A stretch of 64,000 nucleotides of DNA from Verrucomicrobiota bacterium (GCA_021325145.1 JAJPHR010000034.1:1-64000); one strand, 5' to 3'. Counted from the first letter of the stretch, positions 1 through 9,933 are shown. Numbers and translations: made by a program. The notes: a model not told the origin generated them from the letters alone.

Positions 1-264
1 AATGGTGGAGTGGGTATTGGTGTTGGTTTTGTTTTTCATATGAACCTTGGTGTAGCGCGATTTCGCTCACCCGCCAATACCCATGCCATCTACCGAGATA
101 GGCTCTTCTTAGCTGGACGGTGGATGGCCGCGAAACGATGCCAACCGTTTTAACGGTTTTTCCACAGGCGCTTACATTCTCAACAGAGGTAGGATGCGCC
201 CGTTCTTGCCATGCTGAACACACCCCGCTTGACCGCAGGCACGGCGTGGAGTCCATTAAAGTAT
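1..264. other. intergenic, nothing recognised
   Basis: No supported gene. The short open frames here lack a recognisable domain or a convincing ribosome binding site. Confidence 0.5.
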
Positions 265-1248
265 ATGCGTGCCATGGTGCTGGAGAAACCGGGGCAGCCC
301 CTCCAACTGCTTGATGTTCCCGTACCCGCGCCCGATCCGGGTCAGGTGTTGGTGCGGGTGCGCGCGTGCGCGGTTTGTCGCACGGACCTTCATGTCGTCG
401 ATGGTGAACTGCCCCATCCGAAACTTCCGCTCATTCCCGGTCATGAAATCGTGGGTACTGTGGCGAAGCGCGGTGAAAGCGCTCATCGTTTTGCGATCGG
501 TGATCGCGTCGGGATTCCCTGGTTGGGCTGGACGGATGGCGTCTGCCGATTTTGCCGGTCGCAACGGGAGAACCTTTGTGAGAATGCGAAGTTTACGGGG
601 TACACGCTCGATGGCGGTTACGCAGAATACACAGTGGCAGATGAACGGTTTTGTTTTCCCATGCCGCCAAAATATTCCGATTCCGAGGCTGCGCCGTTGC
701 TCTGTGCGGGCATGGTTGGGTATCGCTCGCTGACCAAAACTGGCGAGGCGAAGCGACTGGGGATTTACGGCTTCGGCGCGGCTGCGCACATCATTGTCCA
801 AGTCGCCCGTCATCAGGGCCGGAAGATTTTTGCCTTCACACGGCCGGGCGACAAGCAGGGGCAGGAGTTCGCCCGCGAACTCGGCGCGGCCTGGGCAGGC
901 GGCTCCGATGCTTTGCCGCCGGAACCGCTGGATGCGGCCATCATCTTTGCTCCAGTCGGTGCGCTGGTTCCGCCAGCGCTCAAGGCGCTGGACAAAGGCG
1001 GAGTGGTGGTGTGCGGCGGCATCCACATGAGCGACATCCCGTCCTTTCCGTACGAATGGCTTTGGCAGGAGCGCAGCATTTGCTCCGTAGCCAATTTGAC
1101 GCGGCGCGACGGCGAGGAATTTCTCGCCCTGGCGCCCAAAGTGCCGGTGAAAACGACGGTTCAACCCTTCCCGCTTGCCGAGGCCAATGAAGCCTTGAAC
1201 CGCTTGCGTCACGGCAAGATTGAAGGCGCGGCCGTGCTCATGGGCTAA
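265..1248 (+). CDS. zinc-dependent alcohol dehydrogenase
   Basis: Medium-chain dehydrogenase that would oxidise alcohols or reduce aldehydes with NAD(P). The N-terminal catalytic zinc ligands are visible as a Cys in AVCRTDLH and the His-Glu of PGHEIVG. The structural zinc site is the cysteine cluster CRFCRSQRENLC, and the Rossmann turn is GIYGFGAAAH. About 328 residues is typical of the family. I chose the ATG at 265, where the conserved N-terminus begins and a GGAG lies upstream; an in-frame ATG at 211 would add 18 residues of unlikely sequence. Substrate is unknown. It stands alone, upstream of a radical SAM gene. Confidence 0.85.
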   Translation: MRAMVLEKPGQPLQLLDVPVPAPDPGQVLVRVRACAVCRTDLHVVDGELPHPKLPLIPGHEIVGTVAKRGESAHRFAIGDRVGIPWLGWTDGVCRFCRSQRENLCENAKFTGYTLDGGYAEYTVADERFCFPMPPKYSDSEAAPLLCAGMVGYRSLTKTGEAKRLGIYGFGAAAHIIVQVARHQGRKIFAFTRPGDKQGQEFARELGAAWAGGSDALPPEPLDAAIIFAPVGALVPPALKALDKGGVVVCGGIHMSDIPSFPYEWLWQERSICSVANLTRRDGEEFLALAPKVPVKTTVQPFPLAEANEALNRLRHGKIEGAAVLMG

Positions 1249-1345
1249 TGGCCGGCGAGGCTTGAAGTTTGTGTGACGTTCGATCTTTGGGATGGAACGC
1301 GACTTTTTGGTTTCCTTTTCAGAAAACTGGGCATATACTATTCAT

Positions 1346-2407
1346 ATGAATAGTAACGAACGCCCATTGCCCCATCGCGGCGCGGGGAGCAATCCCACAA
1401 ATCGTTTCGAGAAGATTGAACTGGAGCGCGATGTGGATTGGAATCCAGAGGACGATCCGGCGCCGCGCACCCAATTCTACCGGGACAATACCAGCACCAT
1501 CATCAACTATAACGACAGCCCGGACATCGGGTTCGAGGCCAGCATTAATCCGTACCGCGGCTGCGAGCATGGGTGCATTTACTGCTTCGCGCGGCCATTC
1601 CACGAATATCTCGGCTTTTCGTCCGGGCTGGATTTTGAAACCAAAATCATGGTCAAAGACCGCGCGCCGGAGTTGCTGCGCCATGAATTAGCGTCCCCCA
1701 AGTGGAAGCCGCAGGTGATCGCGCTGAGCGGGGTGACGGATTGCTATCAACCCGTGGAACGGCGGATGAAATTGACGCGGCGATGCCTGGAAGTCCTGGC
1801 GGAATTCCGCAACCCGGTCGGCATCGTCACAAAAAATCATCTGGTCACGCGGGACATCGACGTGCTCAGCGAACTGGCCCGGCATCAGGCGGTGGCGGTA
1901 TTTGTCTCGCTGACGACTCTGGACACGAAGTTGCGGCAGGTGATGGAGCCGCGGACCTCACCGCCCGCGAGCCGATTGGCGGCGATCCGCGAACTCTCGC
2001 AGGCCGGAATTCCGACCGGCGTGATGACCGCGCCGGTCATTCCAGGTTTGACCGACCACGAATTGCCCTCGCTCATCGCGGCCGCTGTCGAGGCGGGGGC
2101 TCGATTTGCGGGGCATGTGCCGTTGCGACTGCCGTATGCCGTCGCGCCGCTATTCGAGCAATGGCTGGCGGACCATTTTCCTGATCGCAAGGAAAAAGTG
2201 CTCAACCGGATTCGCGCCATGCGTGGCGGGAAGCTGAACGACCCGCAATTTGGCTCGCGGATGATTGGGCAGGGGATTTTTGGCGAGCAAATCGAGGCCT
2301 TGTTCAACGTGGCGTGCCGAAAGGCAGGCATCGAGAAAAACCGGCTCGGCCTTTCGACCGCTTCATTCCGCCGCGTGGACAAGAACCAGATGTCGTTATT
2401 TGATTGA
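1346..2407 (+). CDS. PA0069-family radical SAM protein
   Basis: Radical SAM enzyme related to the spore photoproduct lyase/PA0069 family. The [4Fe-4S]-binding motif CEHGCIYC lies in NPYRGCEHGCIYCFARPFHEY, about residue 75. This family has the CxxxCxxC spacing but no assigned reaction in most bacteria. I placed the start at ATG 1346, because the upstream extension to 1292 has no family resemblance. The C-terminus ends in QMSLFD, a clamp-binding-like motif, which would fit a DNA-associated role (inference). Confidence 0.85.
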   Translation: MNSNERPLPHRGAGSNPTNRFEKIELERDVDWNPEDDPAPRTQFYRDNTSTIINYNDSPDIGFEASINPYRGCEHGCIYCFARPFHEYLGFSSGLDFETKIMVKDRAPELLRHELASPKWKPQVIALSGVTDCYQPVERRMKLTRRCLEVLAEFRNPVGIVTKNHLVTRDIDVLSELARHQAVAVFVSLTTLDTKLRQVMEPRTSPPASRLAAIRELSQAGIPTGVMTAPVIPGLTDHELPSLIAAAVEAGARFAGHVPLRLPYAVAPLFEQWLADHFPDRKEKVLNRIRAMRGGKLNDPQFGSRMIGQGIFGEQIEALFNVACRKAGIEKNRLGLSTASFRRVDKNQMSLFD

Positions 2408-2536
2408 AAATTCAAACGCTGCGTTTGCCGGCTCGGGCAGAGCGGGAACTCCGCGCTCCGGCGTTGCAAATCAAATTCCTTTTTGAATTGAAATCTTTCC
2501 CGCTGGCGGCAATCGTCACCGGGTCTTAAGGCAGTT

Positions 2537-3529
2537 ATGACTGAAAAACCATTCATTAAAACCGTTGAGCGCCACTTTCTGGAGCGCAAGGGCCGCAATC
2601 CGCACGCCACCACCGAATTTTGCTGGTTGCTGTCCGGCATCACGCTGGCGACGAAAATCATCGCTTCGCAAATCCAGCGGGCCGGGTTGTTGGAGATCGT
2701 GGGTGAAACGGGCAAGGTCAATGTCCAGGGCGAGGAGGTGCAGAAACTCGACGTTATCGCGAACGACACGTTGGTGCGCTGCCTCGGCTATCGCGGCAAC
2801 ATTGGCTTGTTGGTCTCGGAGGAGGATGAGGAGCCGCACGTCATCCAGGACGCCACGGCAGCCGGAAAGTACACGGTGCTGTTCGATCCGCTGGACGGTT
2901 CGAGCAACATCAATGCGAACGTCAACATCGGCACGATTTTTTCCATTCTCCAACACGACCCGAACGCCGGGGGCGACATAATGGCCCACGTTCTGCAGCC
3001 AGGCAGCAAACAGGTCGCCGCGGGTTACGTGATCTATGGCAGCAGCACCGTGCTCGCCTACACCGCCGGTTACGGTGTGCACATGTTCACGCTTGATCCA
3101 TCCATCGGCGCCTTTGTGCTCGCGCAGGAGAATGTCAGGATGCCCACCCTGGGCAAAACTTACAGCGTCAACGAAGCCAACTCGCGCCAATTCCCGTCCG
3201 GCGTCCAAAAGTATCTCGATTGGGTGAAAACGGAAGAGGCCGGTTACAGCTCGCGCTACATCGGCTCCCTCGTGGCGGATTTCCATCGCACCCTGATGCG
3301 CGGCGGCGTCTTCCTTTATCCGCCGACCAAGAAAGCGCCCAGTGGCAAGCTGCGCCTGCTGTATGAAGCCAACCCGCTCGCGTTCGTCGCCGAGCAGGCT
3401 GGCGGCATGGCCAGTGACGGTCAGCAGCGAATTCTCGACAAAAAACCCAAGGCGATGCACGAGCGCACCCCGTTGATCATTGGCAGCCGGGACGAGGTGG
3501 ACCGGGTCCTTTATTTTATGAAGGGGTAA
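2537..3529 (+). CDS. fbp: class 1 fructose-1,6-bisphosphatase
   Basis: Hydrolyses fructose 1,6-bisphosphate to fructose 6-phosphate in gluconeogenesis. The metal and substrate signatures of class 1 FBPase are present: VSEEDEEP near residue 93 and LFDPLDGSSNINANVNIGTIF near residue 115. Length of 330 residues is normal. The N-terminus carries the usual long helix ending in TEFCWLLSGITLATKII. It is monocistronic, about 130 bases downstream of the radical SAM gene. Confidence 0.95.
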   Translation: MTEKPFIKTVERHFLERKGRNPHATTEFCWLLSGITLATKIIASQIQRAGLLEIVGETGKVNVQGEEVQKLDVIANDTLVRCLGYRGNIGLLVSEEDEEPHVIQDATAAGKYTVLFDPLDGSSNINANVNIGTIFSILQHDPNAGGDIMAHVLQPGSKQVAAGYVIYGSSTVLAYTAGYGVHMFTLDPSIGAFVLAQENVRMPTLGKTYSVNEANSRQFPSGVQKYLDWVKTEEAGYSSRYIGSLVADFHRTLMRGGVFLYPPTKKAPSGKLRLLYEANPLAFVAEQAGGMASDGQQRILDKKPKAMHERTPLIIGSRDEVDRVLYFMKG

Positions 3530-3870
3530 GCCGCGCGCAATAGTGTGCTGCCATGGTTTCTCACCTAATTGACAACGGGCGTGGTTCCCAGCCGCGCCGA
3601 ATCGGTCACGGGTGATGCGCCCTGCCGCATAGCTGCACTTCTCCCTCAATTATTCGAGTGGGTTATTCACCCTAGATTTCTCTGACTCTGGCCGATTTGT
3701 GCTTTGTAGGTTATCTTTAGGAAGGTGAGTGCGTTACTCATCAGCGCGATTGATTACGGGTCGGCGGCTTGAATCCTCGAATTCGCCGTCTGACCTTTAC
3801 GCAGATTGATGTCGAGCGCGAATAATCTTTTTTCGTTGCGGGCGCTTTTGCCGAAGGGGACTCCCGGCGT
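3530..3870. other. intergenic, nothing recognised
   Basis: About 340 bases between fbp and the histidine kinase. I see no gene, no strong terminator and no RNA fold that I can defend. Confidence 0.4.
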
Positions 3871-5154
3871 ATGAAGGTGCTGATAGTCGATGACAGTGAG
3901 CAAAACCGTCACCTGCTTCGAGCATTGTTGGAGTCCGAATCCTATCAGTGTGAAACTGCCTTTAACGGCCCCGAAGCGCTGGAGCAACTCCGACACGGCG
4001 AGTTTGATCTGGTAATCACCGGCGTCCTGATGCCCGAGATGGACGGGTTCCAGTTGTGTTATCACATCAAGACTAATGAGCGATTTCGAGCCATTCCGGT
4101 GGTCTTTTACACTGCCACTTATGTGGATTCCAATGATGCTCGATTGGTTTTGAGTCTCGGCGCAGAGGATTGCATCCTCAAGCCAACCCAGCCGGCGGAA
4201 TTCCTTGACAGCGTGCGGCAGATCATGGCCCGGGTCCGGGCGAATGGGAGCCGGAGCATAATGCCCTTGCCGGCGGCGGACGAAGTCAAGTACCTGAGAG
4301 AGTACTCCACTCGTTTGGTGCGGAAGCTCGAAGCGAAGGTCCGGGAGGCGGAGGAAGCCAATCGGCGCCTCGGAGAGTTGAACGCCACGCTCGACGAGCG
4401 GGTGCAGGAACAAACCGCCCAATTGCAGGCGGCCAACCGCGAACTCGAAGCTTTCTCGTACAGTCTCTCCCATGACATGCGGGCGCCCCTGCGCGCCATC
4501 CAGAGTTACGCCTCGATTTTGCTGGGCGACCTGGGCCCGGAAATCAGTGCCGAAGGCCGGTCCTCCGCGGACAAAATCATCAGTTCCGCCCAGCGACTCG
4601 ATCGTTTGATCCGGGATGTTCTGGCCTTGAGCCGCCTTTCCTATCAAACGATTAGAATCCAGCCCCAGAATGTGGATGCCCTGCTTCGGCAAATTCTTTC
4701 TGAACGTCCGGAATTTCAGGAGCCGCAGGCGGACGTGCGTATCAAGGGTTTTCTCCCGCCGGTGTTCGGCCAGGAAACACTGCTCACCCAATGCCTCACG
4801 AACCTGCTCGGCAACGCCGTCAAGTTCGTGAACCGTGGCAGCAAGCCCCACGTTCGCATTTTCAGCGAGCGGCGGGATGACAAAGTCCGAATTGTGGTCG
4901 AAGATAGGGGCATCGGGATTGATACCCATGAACAGCAGCGCCTCTTCCAACTCTTTCAGCAAAACCATCCCAATGTGGAATACGAAGGCACTGGCGTCGG
5001 TCTGGCCATCGTCCGCCGGGCCGTGGAGCGCATGCAAGGCCGGGTCGGCGTCGAATCCGAGCCGGGCAAAGGCAGCCGATTTTGGGTGGAACTGAAAGTG
5101 GCGAATGCATTGATTGAAAACCAACCTGCCAATTCTGCAAGTCGAGGACGATGA
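3871..5154 (+). CDS. receiver-domain histidine kinase with degenerate receiver
   Basis: Hybrid sensor kinase with the receiver first. Residues 1-120 form a CheY-like fold (VLIVDDSEQN at the start, LKP lysine near 110). At the end of strand 3 the sequence reads DLVITGVLMPEMDG, with Gly (codon GGC) where the phosphoacceptor Asp is expected. A coiled coil around residues 140-190 links to HisKA (SLSHDMRAPLRAIQSY, His about 206). HATPase motifs follow: NLLGNAVKFV, VEDRGIGID and GTGVGLAIVRRA. There is no membrane segment, so it is cytoplasmic. Its end overlaps the next response-regulator gene by 41 bases, suggesting a translationally coupled pair. Confidence 0.9.
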   Translation: MKVLIVDDSEQNRHLLRALLESESYQCETAFNGPEALEQLRHGEFDLVITGVLMPEMDGFQLCYHIKTNERFRAIPVVFYTATYVDSNDARLVLSLGAEDCILKPTQPAEFLDSVRQIMARVRANGSRSIMPLPAADEVKYLREYSTRLVRKLEAKVREAEEANRRLGELNATLDERVQEQTAQLQAANRELEAFSYSLSHDMRAPLRAIQSYASILLGDLGPEISAEGRSSADKIISSAQRLDRLIRDVLALSRLSYQTIRIQPQNVDALLRQILSERPEFQEPQADVRIKGFLPPVFGQETLLTQCLTNLLGNAVKFVNRGSKPHVRIFSERRDDKVRIVVEDRGIGIDTHEQQRLFQLFQQNHPNVEYEGTGVGLAIVRRAVERMQGRVGVESEPGKGSRFWVELKVANALIENQPANSASRGR

Positions 5155-5572
5155 CCATGACGTCTTCTTCCTGGCGCACGCCTTCAAAAAGGCGGCGATC
5201 ACCAATCCCGTCCAGGTGGTCCACGATGGCCAGGAAGCCATCGATTACCTCTCCGGCAAGGGGCGGTTTTCCGACCGTTCCAAATTCCCTCTTCCCTGCC
5301 TCATCATCCTGGACTTGAAGATGCCGCGCCGGACGGGGATGGAGGTGCTCGCCTGGCTGCGGCAGGAATCCGACCTGCCGCCATTGCCGGTCATCGTTTT
5401 CTCCTCGTCCGCCCACCGCGATGATGTGGATCGTGCTTTTGTCCTCGGCGCCAATGCGTTTGTGTCGAAACCAAGCTCGGTGGAAGAACGGATCCGCTTC
5501 GCCAAATCGGTCAAGGAATTCTGGCTCTACTTCAACGAAATCCAGGAAGCCCTGCTCCATGCGGTCCGATGA
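5114..5572 (+). CDS. Rcp1-type single-domain response regulator
   Basis: Stand-alone receiver of 152 residues. The acidic pocket is in VEDDDHDVFF, the phosphoacceptor Asp is in LIILDLKMPRRTG, and the conserved Lys is in FVSKPSS. The loop with a serine-rich SSSAH switch and the spacing match the Rcp1 family that partners phytochrome-like kinases. It has no output domain. It overlaps the upstream kinase gene in another frame and is its likely phosphorelay partner. Confidence 0.88.
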   Translation: MKTNLPILQVEDDDHDVFFLAHAFKKAAITNPVQVVHDGQEAIDYLSGKGRFSDRSKFPLPCLIILDLKMPRRTGMEVLAWLRQESDLPPLPVIVFSSSAHRDDVDRAFVLGANAFVSKPSSVEERIRFAKSVKEFWLYFNEIQEALLHAVR

Positions 5573-5587
5573 AGCTTGCTCGCGTTC

Positions 5588-7240
5588 TCACTCCAACGTG
5601 GGATGTTTCAAATGGAATCCGGTTGCGTTCTGGTAGGCCTTGGCCACCGCCAGAGTTTCCGCCTCGCGAAACAGGTTGCCCAGGAAACAGATCGCAGTGG
5701 GCGTTCCATCCTTCGTAAAGCCGTTGGGAACGACCACACACGGATGGCCGGTCAGGTTCGTGATGAGGTGGCATTCACCGGTAAACGGGGGTGAAACAAA
5801 AACATCGATGTTCTGCAACGCGCGCGCGGTTTCCTGGATGAGCACGTAGCGGATGCGGTTGGCCTGAACATATTCGACGGCGGGAACAAAGCGGGCCTCG
5901 CGGAAAATGTTCGGCCAGGAACCGCGAGTCTGCCGCTTCATCAGGTCGTCGCGGCCGCTGCGCGTGAGATCGTCAAACTCGGCGGCGCTTTCCACTTCGA
6001 GGACGAACGAGATGGCTTCACTGGGCAGGTTTGGGAGTTCGATGGGGACGAGTTTCGCGCCCAGTGAGCGCAGCTTGTCCAGCGCCGCCATGGAGTTGGT
6101 GCGGCGCTCGCCTTTCTCCTTTTCGAAATCACTCGCCAGGTAGCCGATGCGGAGCTTTTGCCATTTCAACCGCGCATCGTAGTTGAAGGGAACGTCATAA
6201 AGCGTTTGATCCACTCCGTCCGGGCCGTAGATCGCGTTGAACACGATGGCGCAATCCTCAACCGTGCGCGCAATGGGGCCAAGTTTGTCCATGGAGGAAC
6301 TCAGGGCCATTGCGCCAGTGCGGCTGACGCGGCCATAGGATGGGCGCAGCCCGGTGACGCCGCAACGTTCGCAGGGTGAAACAATGGAGCCATGCGTTTC
6401 CGAACCAATCGCAAACGGGACAAGTCCGGCGGAAGTGGCCGCCGCCGGGCCGGCCGATGAACCGCTGGAGCCTTGCTTGAGGTTCCACGGATTGCGCGTC
6501 ATGCCGCCGTACCAGTACTCGCCCATCGCGAGTTCGCCCAGGGTCAGCTTGGCGACCAGCACCGCGCCGGCGGCATCGAGGCGTTTGATGACGGTGGCGT
6601 CTTCGTCAATCAGCTGGTTCGTGTATGGCGCGGATCCCCAGGTGGTGGGAATTCCCGCGGTGGCGAGCAGATCCTTCACGCCGTAAGGGATTCCATGCAG
6701 CACACCGCGATAATGTCCAGCCGCGATTTCACGGTCGGCGCAGCGGGCCTGTTGCAGCGCGCGTTCTTCGGTAAGCGTGATGACGCATTCCAGCCTGGGC
6801 CCGTATTTTTTCAACCGTTCCAGGTAAAACAAGGTGAGCTTCTCGGAACTGATCTGTCGTGACTTCACCAGGGCGGCGAGTTGTTCGATGGAATAGAAAG
6901 CCAGGTCGTCGAGATTGTCAGGGAGCCGCATTTTCGGAAGCGGGCTGGGCTTGAACTTCCGGCGTTCGGTCTCGAACTTCATCCCCACCGGAATGGGGTT
7001 GAACAGCATCGCGGAAGGAATGGAATTGGAGAGGGGAAATTTGCGGATGGTTTCGAAGCTTTTGAGTTGATCACGCAGCCCGGGAAGCAGCATGTCATTT
7101 TTGTCGTCGGAGAAATCGAGGCCGATCAATTTCTCGGCGTCCGCCACGGCCTCGCGGGTGATGGTATTCGTGTTGGTCTGGGCTGGGAGAGTGGTCCCGA
7201 GCAGCAACGTGAGCAGAGCGGCAGGATAAATCGAGCGCAT
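5588..7240 (-). CDS. secreted amidase-signature hydrolase
   Basis: Amidase-signature family enzyme of 550 residues. The Ser-cisSer-Lys triad elements are the Lys of GIPYGVKDLL, the serine loop GSSGSSAGPAAATSAG and the Ser of IGSETHGSIVSP. The N-terminus (MRSIYPAALLTLLLGTTLPA) is a signal peptide, so it is exported. This argues against the GatA subunit of the tRNA-dependent amidotransferase, which is cytoplasmic. It is convergent with the response regulator, with only 15 bases between stops. Substrate unknown. Confidence 0.85.
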   Translation of the reverse strand: MRSIYPAALLTLLLGTTLPAQTNTNTITREAVADAEKLIGLDFSDDKNDMLLPGLRDQLKSFETIRKFPLSNSIPSAMLFNPIPVGMKFETERRKFKPSPLPKMRLPDNLDDLAFYSIEQLAALVKSRQISSEKLTLFYLERLKKYGPRLECVITLTEERALQQARCADREIAAGHYRGVLHGIPYGVKDLLATAGIPTTWGSAPYTNQLIDEDATVIKRLDAAGAVLVAKLTLGELAMGEYWYGGMTRNPWNLKQGSSGSSAGPAAATSAGLVPFAIGSETHGSIVSPCERCGVTGLRPSYGRVSRTGAMALSSSMDKLGPIARTVEDCAIVFNAIYGPDGVDQTLYDVPFNYDARLKWQKLRIGYLASDFEKEKGERRTNSMAALDKLRSLGAKLVPIELPNLPSEAISFVLEVESAAEFDDLTRSGRDDLMKRQTRGSWPNIFREARFVPAVEYVQANRIRYVLIQETARALQNIDVFVSPPFTGECHLITNLTGHPCVVVPNGFTKDGTPTAICFLGNLFREAETLAVAKAYQNATGFHLKHPTLE

Positions 7241-7331
7241 GCGTGATATTTACCCGGCGCAGGAAGGCTCGCAACAACGATTATGAGTATGGCGTCTCAT
7301 GCGCAAGGCAACACGATTCGACCGGCAACAC

Positions 7332-7371
7332 CCAAAGAGGTTGGAGCCTCCTTACATCGGCTGCTGCGAGG
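7332..7371. repeat. dispersed repeat family B, single arm
   Basis: Copy of a short dispersed sequence with the core GAGCCTCCTTACATCGGCTG. Related copies occur near 18709-18778 (an inverted pair), 31990-32022 and 41529-41555. Confidence 0.7.
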
Positions 7372-7433
7372 GCGTGAATCCAAATTTTTCAGTTCTCTTT
7401 GTGGCAGGTTCATGTTGGAATCGCGCGGGTTTG

Positions 7434-8015
7434 ATGAAAACACGATGTCCATGGGCCAGAAATGAGTGGTCGATTCCTTACCACGATCAGGAATGGGGTG
7501 TGCCCGTGCACGATGACCGCACGTTGTTTGAGTTCCTGATCCTGGAAGGAGCGCAAGCCGGCTTGAGTTGGGACACCGTGCTAAGAAAACGGCAGCGTTA
7601 TCGCGAGGTGTTTGACAACTTCGACCCGGTAAAAGTTGCCGCATACGGAGAGCGCAAAGTAAAACAACTGCTGGCTGACCCGGGCATCATTCGCAACCGG
7701 CTAAAGGTCGCAGCGGCCATTCAGAACGCAAAATGTTTCCTGGCGGTGCAGCGGGAGTTTGGCACCTTTGACGCGTATCTTTGGAAATTCACCAGTGGAA
7801 AGCCGATTCGAAACCAACGGCAATCGCTCAAAGACATCCCCGCTCGCACCACCGAATCCGATGCGATGAGCAAAGACTTGCAACGACGCGGCTTCAAGTT
7901 CGTGGGTTCAACCATTTGTTATGCGATGATGCAGGCGATCGGAATGGTTAATGACCACATGGTCGATTGTTTTCGATATAAAGAAGTTGGAAAGTCAGGA
8001 GCAAAAACCAAATAA
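7434..8015 (+). CDS. tag: DNA-3-methyladenine glycosylase I
   Basis: Removes 3-methyladenine from alkylated DNA to start base excision repair. The Tag zinc site is complete: Cys in MKTRCPW, His in YHDQEWG, and the C-terminal His/Cys of NDHMVDCF. The base-binding region LEGAQAGLSWDTVLRKR is also conserved. The ATG at 7434 puts the first zinc Cys at residue 5, as in the family. The longer frame to 7299 runs through a dispersed repeat and is not credible as protein. Confidence 0.93.
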   Translation: MKTRCPWARNEWSIPYHDQEWGVPVHDDRTLFEFLILEGAQAGLSWDTVLRKRQRYREVFDNFDPVKVAAYGERKVKQLLADPGIIRNRLKVAAAIQNAKCFLAVQREFGTFDAYLWKFTSGKPIRNQRQSLKDIPARTTESDAMSKDLQRRGFKFVGSTICYAMMQAIGMVNDHMVDCFRYKEVGKSGAKTK

Positions 8016-8029
8016 AGAGCGAATTTCTC

Positions 8030-8755
8030 ATGAGTTCTCAACCCCGCCCCGCAAAGCCAACGCTGAATCTGAAACGCCAGCAAGGCATGAAGTACGTCCC
8101 GCTCAACGGGCGGATTTTCCGATACCTGACGGAATGTCGCAGCCACGCATACGACCGCACGCTCGAAGCCTTGCGCGCGGAGACGGTGGCGAAATGGCCG
8201 GATTACGCGCAGATGCAGATTGGCCGGGACCAGGGCTCGTTCATGACGCTGCTGGTGGCGGCCATCGGTGCGCGCCAGGCCATCGAAGTCGGAACCTTCA
8301 CCGGTTATAGTTCCATTTGCATCGCGCGCGGCCTGCCAGGGAATGGACGTTTGCTCTGCCTGGATGTGAGCGACGAGTGGACCAGCATCGCCCGGAAATT
8401 TTGGAAGAAGACCGGCGTGGATCGGAAGATCGAACTGCGGATTGGTCCAGCGATTGATTCGCTCAAGCAACTGCCGAAAAGCGCAAAATTTGATTTTGCA
8501 TTCATCGACGCGCATAAGCCGGAATACGAGGCGTATTACGAATTGGTGTTGCCGCACATTCGGCCGAACGGGTTGATCCTGTTCGACAACATGCTTTGGG
8601 GCGGCCGATTGGGGAAGAAGGGCCGGATAAAGAACCCCGGTGGGCGCGTGATTGATCGATTGAATCGCAAGCTGGCGCGTGATCCGCGGGTGGACTCGGT
8701 GCTGTTGTCGATCGGGGATGGGTTGAGCATTTGCCGGGTGACAGGACGCAAGTGA
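8030..8755 (+). CDS. class I SAM-dependent O-methyltransferase
   Basis: Member of the caffeoyl-CoA/catechol O-methyltransferase family. The SAM-binding motif is EVGTFTGYSSICIARGLP near residue 86, followed by LLCLDVSDEW. The metal-site acidic stretch is FDFAFIDAHKPEYEAYY, and ILFDNMLWGGRL follows. Length 241 is typical. It starts 14 bases after tag and may be cotranscribed. Acceptor substrate unknown. Confidence 0.88.
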   Translation: MSSQPRPAKPTLNLKRQQGMKYVPLNGRIFRYLTECRSHAYDRTLEALRAETVAKWPDYAQMQIGRDQGSFMTLLVAAIGARQAIEVGTFTGYSSICIARGLPGNGRLLCLDVSDEWTSIARKFWKKTGVDRKIELRIGPAIDSLKQLPKSAKFDFAFIDAHKPEYEAYYELVLPHIRPNGLILFDNMLWGGRLGKKGRIKNPGGRVIDRLNRKLARDPRVDSVLLSIGDGLSICRVTGRK

Positions 8756-8841
8756 GTCGCCGAGCAACGGGCGCGGCCGAGGCTTTACTTGGCCGGTCGG
8801 ATGGCATTTAATTTGTCGGACATCAAACCGGAGTATTGCCC

Positions 8842-9933
8842 ATGGAAATCAAGGTCGCTTGCGGTTGTGGGACGAATTATAAATTCGACGTCGAACCGGT
8901 CAACCGACGGATGCCCTGGCCGGTGAATTGTCCTTCCTGCGGCGCGGATGGAACGGCCCAGGCGAACGAGATCATTCAACAAGCTTCGGGCGCAAGCCAG
9001 CAGACGGTCGTTCCAATGGCATCGGTGTCGTCCGCGCCGCCGGCTGGTTTGCGGATCAGCACACCCACTCGACCGACCGCACCCGCAATTCCGGCGATGC
9101 CCTCTGGCGTTCCTGCGCCACCGCCTCCGTCGGCTCCGCCGCCGTTGCGGCCATCCCAGGTTTTTGCGCAAGAGGCGCAGATGGCGCCGGAGAAGCAATC
9201 CTCAACCTGGGCTCGCCTGGGAATCATCCTGCTCACGCTTTTGGTGGCGGCGTCGGTTGGTTATCGCGTGGCGCGAAGAATCGGCCGCCTGGCAAACGTC
9301 GTGTCGGCCATCGCCAATGCGGCGGTGAGCGGCCCGGACGGCGAGGATCGAAAATGGAACCTGACTGCGGACAATCAGGTGATTATTTATCTGCGCCACA
9401 CAAATCATCAGGAGGTGGCCGACGCCTGCGCCGCTTATTTTCATCAACAGTTGCATCGCAACGTGCGGCGCAAAACTCCCGATCAGGACAACAATGAAGG
9501 ACAGGAATTCCTCGTCATGTCGCCGTTTCACGATTACGTGGAGTTCCTGGCCGAATTGGGTTCGCTCAAGGAGCCGGAATTCGCGGGCCTGGCCCAGCAC
9601 CTTTCCGGAAAGTTCAACACGCTCGCGTTCGTGGAGCAGGACGTCGATGCCAGCGGCGCCGCGATCTTCGGGGTGTATGAACAGGGGACGAACCAATTTT
9701 ATGCCCACATGGACGTGACCATGCAAAGCGGCGAACCGGTCGAAAATGTGACGACCCAGGGCGACGACTGGGCCGTGGCGCACGGCTACAAGCCCGGCAC
9801 GAATGGGTTCAAGGAATTCAACATCGAGAACGCCGACGATCTGACCAAGAATTGCGGCATGAAATTTTGGGACCATGACGAGGAAATCACGACCAATGAT
9901 GTGGTCCTGAAGGAATGGGGCGGGCAGAGATAA
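8842..9933 (+). CDS. zinc-ribbon and transmembrane protein of unknown function
   Basis: Not a recognised family. Residues 1-35 look like a small metal-binding ribbon (VACGCGTNYKF, then NCPSCGADG). A Pro/Ala-rich linker to about residue 120 follows, then one membrane segment (GIILLTLLVAASVGYRV). A C-terminal soluble domain of about 200 residues is rich in acidic and aromatic positions. The upstream TTG at 8836 is possible, but ATG 8842 is preferred. Likely an inner-membrane protein. Confidence 0.7.
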   Translation: MEIKVACGCGTNYKFDVEPVNRRMPWPVNCPSCGADGTAQANEIIQQASGASQQTVVPMASVSSAPPAGLRISTPTRPTAPAIPAMPSGVPAPPPPSAPPPLRPSQVFAQEAQMAPEKQSSTWARLGIILLTLLVAASVGYRVARRIGRLANVVSAIANAAVSGPDGEDRKWNLTADNQVIIYLRHTNHQEVADACAAYFHQQLHRNVRRKTPDQDNNEGQEFLVMSPFHDYVEFLAELGSLKEPEFAGLAQHLSGKFNTLAFVEQDVDASGAAIFGVYEQGTNQFYAHMDVTMQSGEPVENVTTQGDDWAVAHGYKPGTNGFKEFNIENADDLTKNCGMKFWDHDEEITTNDVVLKEWGGQR

